The notes beneath the pieces were generated by a model. That model was not told the origin of the DNA, ran no database searches, and saw only the letters and a program-made list of their open reading frames with translations. Below, one piece after another: positions 40,148 to 44,851 of a stretch of DNA of 44,851 nucleotides. Where the stretch lies: IMG/VR virus record IMGVR_UViG_3300046721_000135, positions 1 to 44,851 of that record. One strand, given 5' to 3'. Each line of letters begins with the position of its first letter. Position 1 is the first letter of the stretch. The DNA comes from a virus. The position numbers were made by a program, and so were the translations under genes.

Positions 40148-40982
40148 CAAATTCACCTTCGACCACTACACTGAATTCTTTTGGCTGAGGGTCAGTAGTG
40201 TATAAAGATTGTCTAACTTCTTCATCATCACCACTTACGCAAATTTCGAAGTATTCACAAGAGCTGCACTGCCAGCCGAGATGCTTTGGATAGATGCTGG
40301 ACTTCTCACAGTGCCTAATCAAGCCTTCCCATTCAGCCTGGCTGCGCTCCCAGAAATCTATCTGCTGGGGTGTTCGCTGCACCACCAACCGCTCAAACTT
40401 GCAGTGCCAGCCAGCCGGTTCCCCCTTATAGGCGCGCTGTCTGAAGCCTGGAACGATGGTATTGACCACCGCCCCAGCACAATCTCCCCATTTCTGTCTG
40501 ACAAACGAGATATAGCGTGTGAGTTGAGCATCCAGCTCATACCTACGCTCCGCACCCCACGGCATCTTGGCTTTAAACTTGTGATCGAACAGGTAGACTG
40601 AGCCGGTTTGTCGATGGCGAGCGACCAGATCAATGATGAGATTGGGATGTTCAGGAGCCGGCGGATCTTGCAACTCAACCTCAAGGATTTCCCACTGCCT
40701 ATCGATCTCAGCATAGTAGGCAACATAGGCTTCCAGCGTATGAAAGCCACCTTCCCTGGTCCAGACCTGATTTAACGGGTCCAGGTCTTCCGGGTAACTG
40801 TCTGAGAAGGCCCTGTCCTTGTCCTGTCCCAGGTAATGCGCTTCTAAGCCGGAGTGCATAGCCTTCCCCCACATGGCAAAGTTAGACTCTGCGCCTGTGG
40901 TGATTTTGGCCAACCCTTCCTTGTGGAGAGAGTAGGCAAATGGACAGGTATTAAACCGCTGGGTAGAGCTATGGCTAGTCAT
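40137..40982 (-). CDS. Cas4-like PD-(D/E)XK exonuclease with Fe-S cysteines
   Basis: The 281-aa product fits the RecB/Cas4 nuclease group. The first Cys is at residue 13 (FNTCPFAY), with three more in CSSCEYFEIC near 239-248: four possible ligands for a 4Fe-4S cluster. Active-site features are H43 (GKAMHSGLEAH), IIDLVARH near 118, DHKFK near 131 and the QLTRYISF helix. Such nucleases produce single-stranded ends for the Sak4-like partner. AAGGAG lies 4 bases before the ATG. No cas1 or repeat array is present, so a recombination role is more likely than CRISPR adaptation. Confidence 0.8.
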   Translation of the reverse strand: MTSHSSTQRFNTCPFAYSLHKEGLAKITTGAESNFAMWGKAMHSGLEAHYLGQDKDRAFSDSYPEDLDPLNQVWTREGGFHTLEAYVAYYAEIDRQWEILEVELQDPPAPEHPNLIIDLVARHRQTGSVYLFDHKFKAKMPWGAERRYELDAQLTRYISFVRQKWGDCAGAVVNTIVPGFRQRAYKGEPAGWHCKFERLVVQRTPQQIDFWERSQAEWEGLIRHCEKSSIYPKHLGWQCSSCEYFEICVSGDDEEVRQSLYTTDPQPKEFSVVVEGEFDAS

Positions 40983-41131
40983 GGGGCTCCTTGCGGCCAG
41001 AAGATGGCCAAGACAAACATCAGCAGAACGATAGCCACCAGCAGACCAAACCTCGCTACGCTCGGAACAGACAAAAGCTGTTCCTCGCTACAACTTACCA
41101 TCCTATTTACCATCTGATCAGCAGCTTTCAT
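40979..41131 (-). CDS. Tiny single-TM protein, 50 aa
   Basis: MKAADQMVNRMVSCSEEQLL is followed by a clear membrane helix (FGLLVAIVLLMFVLAIFW). GGGGAG lies 5 bases before the ATG. It is joined to both neighbours by ATGA overlaps (41128-41131 and 40979-40982), which strongly supports translation. Function unknown. Confidence 0.6.
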   Translation of the reverse strand: MKAADQMVNRMVSCSEEQLLSVPSVARFGLLVAIVLLMFVLAIFWPQGAP

Positions 41132-41352
41132 CTCGGCTCCCCGATCTCAGCCTCAGGGTTGGGACTGACATAGATCAAGCGCCGTATAGCTTCCCGCCCC
41201 AGGTTAGCCAGATGCAGCCCCATCTGAGCAGCCACGATCTTGGCATCCCTGGCCTCTTGCGCCGTCAAGTAGATGGTGACCCTGGTCTTCATCCCCGGAT
41301 CCACTATCTTGACAATAGACTTCGGGGTTTTCAACTCCATCAGCTTAGTCAT
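41128..41352 (-). CDS. Ribbon-helix-helix candidate regulator, 74 aa
   Basis: The middle part has a short strand (TRVTIYLT) and two helices (AQEARDAKIVAAQMG; LANLGREAIRRLIYV) in the order of a ribbon-helix-helix DNA-binding domain. GAGGA lies 5 bases before ATG 41352; the nine extra N-terminal residues of the longer ORF were trimmed. It would likely bind palindromic operators as a dimer, perhaps in the nearby divergent promoter region or the TGACA repeats. Assignment is by fold pattern only. Confidence 0.5.
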   Translation of the reverse strand: MTKLMELKTPKSIVKIVDPGMKTRVTIYLTAQEARDAKIVAAQMGLHLANLGREAIRRLIYVSPNPEAEIGEPR

Positions 41353-41557
41353 ACCGTTCCTCTTTGCACTCGTATTCATGAACCTTGGCTGCGAGTTCCA
41401 TCTCTTCCCCAGTAGCTACCTGATACAACTCCCACAACGTCTTGATATGTTCAACCGTTGGGGTAATCAACTGGTTTCCTTCTGCAATCATCTTGCACTC
41501 GACAATCACCTGATACAACTTAGACTCCGCTTCCTTCTGCCTGCCAGTTGCTTCCAT
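41345..41557 (-). CDS. Small helical protein, first gene of early operon, 70 aa
   Basis: ATG 41557 follows GGGAGG by 5 bases. The product is a run of charged helices (GRQKEAESKLYQVIVECKMI ... LWELYQVATGEEMELAAKVH). It is promoter-proximal, about 28 bases after the -10 of the minus promoter, and overlaps the RHH candidate by 8 bases. Function unknown. Confidence 0.65.
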   Translation of the reverse strand: MEATGRQKEAESKLYQVIVECKMIAEGNQLITPTVEHIKTLWELYQVATGEEMELAAKVHEYECKEERYD

Positions 41558-41584
41558 ATGAACCTCCCTATCAAACACCTGCAA

Positions 41585-41613
41585 TGATAAACTTACGCTA
41601 TGAACCTTGTCAA
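41585..41613 (-). promoter_or_regulatory. Sigma70-like promoter for recombination/early operon
   Basis: On the minus strand TTGACA (41608-41613), a 17-base spacer, then TTATCA (41585-41590). It points at the gene starting at 41557. The -35 is consensus; the -10 is a fair match. Confidence 0.65.
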
Positions 41614-41641
41614 TAGGCTATTTCACCCACTGGGAATTATG

Positions 41642-41669
41642 TTGACACTTTGACCCATTTAAGTAGTAT
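41642..41669 (+). promoter_or_regulatory. Sigma70-like promoter for replication unit
   Basis: TTGACA (41642-41647), a 16-base spacer, and TAGTAT (41664-41669). The transcript would start near 41676 and carry an approximately 85-base leader containing the paired repeats at 41710-41751 before the ATG at 41762. Confidence 0.65.
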
Positions 41670-41709
41670 CATCTTGTTTTCCACGATGTACCTTTCCTAT
41701 CGTAGTTGG

Positions 41710-41751
41710 GGGCGGTTCTCAACCAGCCGCCCTCTTGTTTCCTGGTTGAGA
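41710..41751 (+). promoter_or_regulatory. Leader RNA with mutually exclusive or pseudoknotted stems
   Basis: GGGCGG (41710-41715) pairs with CCGCCC (41727-41732), followed by a U-rich TCTTGTTT. The loop between them contains TCTCAACCAG (41717-41726), which pairs perfectly with CTGGTTGAGA (41742-41751). The second arm touches the AGAGG ribosome-binding site of the downstream ATPase. The arrangement allows either an attenuator (terminator versus antiterminator) or an H-type pseudoknot hiding the ribosome-binding site. Confidence 0.6.
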
Positions 41752-41761
41752 GGAAAACACT

Positions 41762-42622
41762 ATGTCCTATCTGATTGACAAAATCGTTCCAAAACATCAA
41801 GTCCATATCATCAATGGTCCTAGCGGAGTAGGCAAAACTCGCTGGATTGTCTGGCTACATAGTGACTGGAAGGAAGGAAAGCCAGTCCTCGGATATGAAT
41901 CATTCCCCGTTCCAGCTCTCTACATTGCCAAGGATCGCAACCAAGACTCGCTTGATTTGACCTTCAAGAGCATTAACGCTGAACATACCATCGAACATAA
42001 ATCGCTTCTCTATGACAAGAAAACCAAGATTGAAAACCTTGCCGAGAGCTTCCCAGATTACAAACTGTTTTACTTAGATCCGATTGTCAAGTTCATGGTT
42101 CCTTGTCGAATTAATGACTATGGAGCTGTAAGCGATTTCCTTAGTGAATGCTCTGAATACTGCCAGCGCGATAAGATAACAATCTATGGAACCTGCCATG
42201 CGCCTAAAAAGAAAGAGGGGCAGAACTACGAGAATCCACGCGAATGGACACTCGGTTCAGGTGCTTGGGGCGGTTATTCAGAAACCATGTTCTCGCTGAA
42301 TGGAGACGATCTACAAACCCCAAACTCAACACGTTACTTTTACGTTCTCCCCCGCAACGCCAGGGAGGATAAATACTATTTCAGACTGGAGGACGGTTGG
42401 GTTACTTTGGTCGATGATCCGAAGCAATTAGAACTCTATCAACAATTCATTGAGTTGATACCGGAGAATCAAACCAATTCACGCGCCGACTTGGTTAAGA
42501 TAGTTGCTCGACTTGGCGGGTCTGTTAGTAATTTCGATAGAGACTATCTTTACAAAGCTGACAAAGACGGCTATTTGAAACTATTCAAGCGCGGGCAATA
42601 CATTAAGCTAAAACCAGCGTGA
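41762..42622 (+). CDS. RepA-like replicative helicase/ATPase
   Basis: The 286-aa protein has Walker A GPSGVGKT (19-26), Walker B LFYLD (102-106), and a later GTCHAPKKKEGQ...GSGAWGGYSETMF stretch, typical of the RecA-fold RepA/AAA_25 hexameric helicase group used by plasmids and phages for replication. The last 60 residues have a winged-helix-like pattern (SRADLVKIVARLGGSVSNFD). It could unwind or initiate replication at the adjacent repeat region. The upstream leader suggests RNA-level control. With no phage polymerase found, it would recruit host replication proteins. Confidence 0.75.
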   Translation: MSYLIDKIVPKHQVHIINGPSGVGKTRWIVWLHSDWKEGKPVLGYESFPVPALYIAKDRNQDSLDLTFKSINAEHTIEHKSLLYDKKTKIENLAESFPDYKLFYLDPIVKFMVPCRINDYGAVSDFLSECSEYCQRDKITIYGTCHAPKKKEGQNYENPREWTLGSGAWGGYSETMFSLNGDDLQTPNSTRYFYVLPRNAREDKYYFRLEDGWVTLVDDPKQLELYQQFIELIPENQTNSRADLVKIVARLGGSVSNFDRDYLYKADKDGYLKLFKRGQYIKLKPA

Positions 42623-42640
42623 CCCCCTCATAGGTGTAGA

Positions 42641-42824
42641 ATATGACAGAAACTATGCCGTTTTGTCATATGACAAAAGATGACAAATTGGTTTAAACCT
42701 ATTGTAACCAATGGTTTACGAGGAGTTTCTGTCATATATATATACCTATATCACTATTAATTAAAAGAATCAACGACTTGACTGAAATATGACCAAAAAT
42801 TGACAATTTGTCATGGATGACAGA
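42641..42824. repeat. TGACA-rich inverted-repeat region (candidate origin or operator)
   Basis: Between the helicase and the next gene lie: ATATGACAGAAACT (42641-42654) and its perfect inverse AGTTTCTGTCATAT (42724-42737); the 18-bp palindrome TTTTGTCATATGACAAAA (42661-42678); ATTGGTT/AACCAAT (42688-42694, 42706-42712) with an inner GGTTTAAACC palindrome; and TGACAATTTGTCA (42801-42813). The core TGACA appears at least eight times on both strands, next to an AT-rich stretch (42736-42775). Iteron-like content beside a replication gene fits an origin, or an operator for an autoregulator. Confidence 0.6.
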
Positions 42825-42836
42825 AAGGTGACTGAA

Positions 42837-43184
42837 ATGCCATACCCTGAACGCAGCAAAATAGGTCCGTGGGGAAAGTGGGAATTTGATCCTGAAATGT
42901 TGGTTATCCGCTGGACTGGCAGAGGTATATATGAGTTTGATTTGGAAGGAATGTCTAGTTCCAGGGCAATACTAGACATGATCTTTCAGCTCAATGGTCA
43001 CATTGATGCAGTCTTTACCAGAGAAGACATGGGATACTTACTTGAGGCCATTGAAAGGCTACTGAACCCGCAAGGAAACTATTGTGGAGCAAGTACCTAC
43101 TACAATCCAATGACACCTGAGAAACATAAGAAACTAATGAAATCATTGTCTAAGGATGGACAGTTAGTTAATTTGAAGGAGTGA
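42837..43184 (+). CDS. Conserved phage protein of unknown function, 115 aa
   Basis: AAAGGTG lies 6 bases before ATG 42837; an ATG at 42813 has no ribosome-binding site and falls inside the repeat array. The pattern WEFDPEMLVIRWTGRGIYEF, DLEGMSSSRAILDMIFQLNG and YLLEAIERLLNPQGN matches a family frequent in phages and mobile elements (W-x-Y/F-x-PEMLV ... DWIFQ), whose function is unknown. Followed directly by a terminator. Confidence 0.7.
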   Translation: MPYPERSKIGPWGKWEFDPEMLVIRWTGRGIYEFDLEGMSSSRAILDMIFQLNGHIDAVFTREDMGYLLEAIERLLNPQGNYCGASTYYNPMTPEKHKKLMKSLSKDGQLVNLKE

Positions 43185-43216
43185 CCCGGCCAGCTCTTGC
43201 CAGCCAGCCGGGTTTT
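43185..43216. terminator. Rho-independent terminator between convergent units
   Basis: CCCGGC (43185-43190) and GCCGGG (43207-43212) form a GC-rich stem followed by TTTT (43213-43216). It sits immediately after the stop of the plus-strand gene and 57 bases from the end of the minus operon, so it ends the plus transcript; activity on the other strand is less certain. Confidence 0.75.
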
Positions 43217-43272
43217 GAGGTCAGATTTGGAGTGTGGTTGGTGCGGGAGATGGTGCGGCTAGTTATTGCGGA

Positions 43273-43557
43273 TTAGATTTTGAATTCAGGATCTGCTTGC
43301 TTTATAATGGTCAACATTTTCAAAGCTAGTGGATCTTCTTTGAGCCATCTTGGGTGGCATTCTGTAACAACTTCTTTTAATACTTGTAATAGCTTGGGAG
43401 CAGTTGAAATAAGAGCTGCGTTAGCATAGGCACTCTCATTGTCGGTCCTTATTTCACATACAATATTACTTCCATCCTGCCCTCCACCAACCATTAGGCA
43501 ATCATTTAAACCTTTTATTGTGCTACATATCCATTCGCCTGACGTATATTTAGTCAT
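43273..43557 (-). CDS. Conserved small phage protein (ANAxLIxxAPxLL family), 94 aa
   Basis: Begins MTKYTSGEWICSTIKGLNDC; the motif ANAALISTAPKLLQVLKEVV is the hallmark of a very common phage protein family with no known function. GGAGG lies 7 bases before the ATG and the start overlaps the upstream stop as ATGA. Last gene of the junction-crossing operon. Confidence 0.8.
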   Translation of the reverse strand: MTKYTSGEWICSTIKGLNDCLMVGGGQDGSNIVCEIRTDNESAYANAALISTAPKLLQVLKEVVTECHPRWLKEDPLALKMLTIIKQADPEFKI

Positions 43558-43724
43558 TTGATTTCCTCCTGTGATTTGAATTTCAGCTTATCTTTTGGCC
43601 AATAAAACCCAATGTCAACCACTTTGACCATGACTTGTCCTTCAGGCACGTTTGGGTAGTTCTCGATTACTGTTACAAGTTGGTCATTTATTTCTGGATC
43701 ATCACTGATTATAGTGGCTAACAT
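43554..43724 (-). CDS. Small phage protein, 56 aa (paralogue of next gene upstream)
   Basis: ATG 43724 has GAGGAG 4 bases upstream. An ATG at 43736 overlaps the preceding stop (ATGA) and is an alternative. The product MLATIISDDPEINDQLVTVI ... GFYWPKDKLKF aligns with the 43733-44002 product (SITCTIRSTDPELNGQPVDI ... FWYHGSKLAL), indicating duplication. It lacks the C-terminal cysteine motif of the other copy. Confidence 0.65.
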   Translation of the reverse strand: MLATIISDDPEINDQLVTVIENYPNVPEGQVMVKVVDIGFYWPKDKLKFKSQEEIK

Positions 43725-43732
43725 TAGTCTCC

Positions 43733-44002
43733 TCATGATGGATAGATCTGGTTTGCTATCTGGTTCAGACAGGTATCACACAGCCACTTGCCAAAGAGGT
43801 CACTGTAATACTTAGCTGGTTGACCACAGTAACAGTGATTGACCTCTTCCAAGGCTAATTTACTACCGTGATACCAGAAAGCCAGCCTGGGGCAATCTCG
43901 CAACGATACGAGGCATTTCCCATCGGCTCCATACTCCAGGATATCGACTGGTTGACCGTTGAGTTCAGGATCGGTACTTCTAATCGTACAGGTTATAGAC
44001 AT
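43733..44002 (-). CDS. Small zinc-binding phage protein, 89 aa
   Basis: ATG 44002 follows GAGGAG by 6 bases; the 17-residue extension was trimmed. N-terminal part resembles the adjacent shorter gene. The C-terminal part has CYCGQPAKYYSDLFGKWLC and DTCLNQ: four cysteines in two CxC/CxxC-like pairs, a zinc ribbon. Function unknown. Confidence 0.65.
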   Translation of the reverse strand: MSITCTIRSTDPELNGQPVDILEYGADGKCLVSLRDCPRLAFWYHGSKLALEEVNHCYCGQPAKYYSDLFGKWLCDTCLNQIANQIYPS

Positions 44003-44058
44003 TTGTTTCTCCTCTTGACATAGATTTCCTTGCGTTATGGCTGAAAGATTCAACCTTG

Positions 44059-44268
44059 CTAGGTAATAGGGGTAGTTTTCCTGCCTTCCCTGAACTTTCT
44101 CAAAGCCGATTCATCACGTTCCAGTTCAAGATCCCTGACAAACCTTGCCATGACTCCATTACCACACGTATCACAAGGAACCGTTTCTGGCTTCCCATCA
44201 AAGAAGTAATGGCTACGTTTATGTTTCCGTTTACATTCGTAAACAGCTCCGACTGGCTTTCTGGTCAT
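44059..44268 (-). CDS. Small zinc-ribbon protein, 69 aa
   Basis: MTRKPVGAVYECKRKHKRSH ... ETVPCDTCGNG gives Cys at about 12 and a CxxC pair at about 32-35; His residues in the basic stretch could supply the fourth ligand. AAGGAG lies 6 bases before the ATG. The C-terminal half is a charged helix (FVRDLELERDESALRKFREG). The 44003-44058 and 44269-44377 gaps hold nothing convincing. Confidence 0.65.
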   Translation of the reverse strand: MTRKPVGAVYECKRKHKRSHYFFDGKPETVPCDTCGNGVMARFVRDLELERDESALRKFREGRKTTPIT

Positions 44269-44377
44269 CTTAATCTCCTTGACATTGGTTTATAAGCCCA
44301 GCTATAGTCTCAATAAGCCCACGTGTGTTCATCTACCAGGCGATGAACGTTAGAGCTCTCCGCCCAGTGTTCTGCCA

Positions 44378-44734
44378 TTAAGCAACGTTGCTTTGGTTGG
44401 TGCTTATGGTGTAGCCGTCGAAGTAAACCTGCTCACTGCCACTTTCACGATCCCAGACAAACCATTGAAACTTCTTTTGAAAGACTGAATAGCCGCTATT
44501 GCGCAAGCAACGGTTCATCCTATCCTTGGTGGTAACAGTTTCCCACCCACCACTTCTAAGCACAATCCTTCCATCCAGGTGAAAAGTAACCACATTGGTT
44601 GAATGGTAGCGCAATGCAATCGTGTCTTCATTGAGTCTTTCAAGCGAGGTATTGCAACATATGGTTCTGGATTCCCGCTTACCTAACAGTGAGCTTGCTT
44701 GCCAGTAACTGCTTGGGATATCTTTTCGTGTCAT
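44378..44734 (-). CDS. Conserved phage protein of unknown function, 118 aa
   Basis: The protein order SLLGKRESRTICCNTSLERL, DTIALRYHSTNVVTFHLDGR, LRSGGWETVTTKDRMNRCLR and F(V)WDRESG...FDGYTI matches a family widely found in phages (the N-T-x-V-x-F ... D-G-x-I-x-L-x-S-G-G-W-x-T-V-T-T-K pattern). GGAG lies 7 bases before the ATG. It belongs to the operon beginning near 674 across the junction. Confidence 0.75.
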   Translation of the reverse strand: MTRKDIPSSYWQASSLLGKRESRTICCNTSLERLNEDTIALRYHSTNVVTFHLDGRIVLRSGGWETVTTKDRMNRCLRNSGYSVFQKKFQWFVWDRESGSEQVYFDGYTISTNQSNVA

Positions 44735-44851
44735 TTGATTTCTCCATTAAAACAAGTTTGGTGAAAAGGGTTAACCTGCTATAGAACGATCCAAGCCCAA
44801 TCGTGGGCCAAGCAATACTCAATCGCTGACGTCACGTCCTCAAAGCGGACT
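44725..44851. repeat. 127-bp direct terminal repeat, right copy
   Basis: Identical to 1-127. See left copy; indicates that the window closes on itself. Confidence 0.95.
44779..44851 (-). CDS. 3' part of the 48-aa protein (duplicate of 55-127)
   Basis: This is the terminal-repeat copy of the small gene at 55-201, cut by the contig end. It is the same gene, not a second one. Confidence 0.7.
   Translation of the reverse strand, partial: VRFEDVTSAIEYCLAHDWAWIVL

Noticed and set aside
40137-40982. CRISPR-associated Cas4
   Set aside because: No cas1/cas2 or repeats; the recombination genes around it explain the nuclease better.
42641-42824. CRISPR array
   Set aside because: The TGACA units are short and irregularly spaced, on both strands, without spacers.
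44269-44377. 22-aa minus-strand ORF (MAEHWAESSN...)
   Set aside because: No ribosome-binding site and too short to support.

Overview
The window is essentially one complete, circularly permuted or circular genome of an uncultured tailed phage with a P22-like short-tail (podovirus-type) layout. The first 127 bases are repeated exactly as the last 127, so one unit is 44,724 bp. Phage identity rests on a large terminase (Walker A GPFGTGKT, RNase H-like nuclease motifs), a long portal, a putative scaffold, a coat protein resembling the DUF5309/SU10 family, a P22 gp4-like tail adaptor and a P22 gp10-like tail hub, in canonical order. No integrase, DNA polymerase or recognisable endolysin was found. 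The host is not identifiable from sequence alone. A P22-type tail with polysaccharide-type spikes suggests a Gram-negative host, and the two secreted proteins with Ala-Gln at the cleavage site would fit Acidobacteriota- or Bacteroidota-like hosts, but that is only a hint.

Layout. (1) About 825-33802, plus strand: one long, tightly packed late unit. It runs from small genes and a candidate small terminase subunit, through terL, portal, scaffold and coat, to a run of beta-rich appendage proteins. These are interrupted by a GT2 / radical SAM-SPASM / GT4 cassette (13957-16842). Then come a 1498-residue modular spike with a Sec-type signal peptide, a LamG/FN3 protein, the gp4-like and gp10-like tail proteins, three large putative ejection/internal proteins and four small membrane proteins that probably serve lysis. 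(2) 41557 down to 33863, minus strand: an early operon of many tiny, often ATGA-coupled genes. It carries a ribbon-helix-helix candidate regulator and a recombination set (Cas4-like PD-(D/E)XK nuclease, HNH nuclease, Sak4-like RecA-fold ATPase, DUF669-like protein, RusA-like resolvase), and ends with two small secreted proteins. (3) 41762-43184, plus strand: a RepA-like hexameric-helicase ATPase behind a structured leader, a TGACA-rich palindromic region that may be the origin or an operator, and a conserved phage gene, closed by a terminator. (4) 635 through the contig junction to 43273, minus strand: a second early operon of small proteins.

Two divergent promoter regions (about 681-768 and 41585-41669) have TTGACA-type -35 boxes on both strands. 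The early regions look more AT-rich than the late operon. Several real genes are shorter than 60 residues and are supported by strong ribosome-binding sites and stop/start overlaps. No stretch above 300 bases lacks a gene. The largest non-coding pieces are 36726-36942 (dense inverted repeats), 42623-42836 (TGACA repeats), 41558-41761 (divergent promoters and leader) and 636-824 (divergent promoters).
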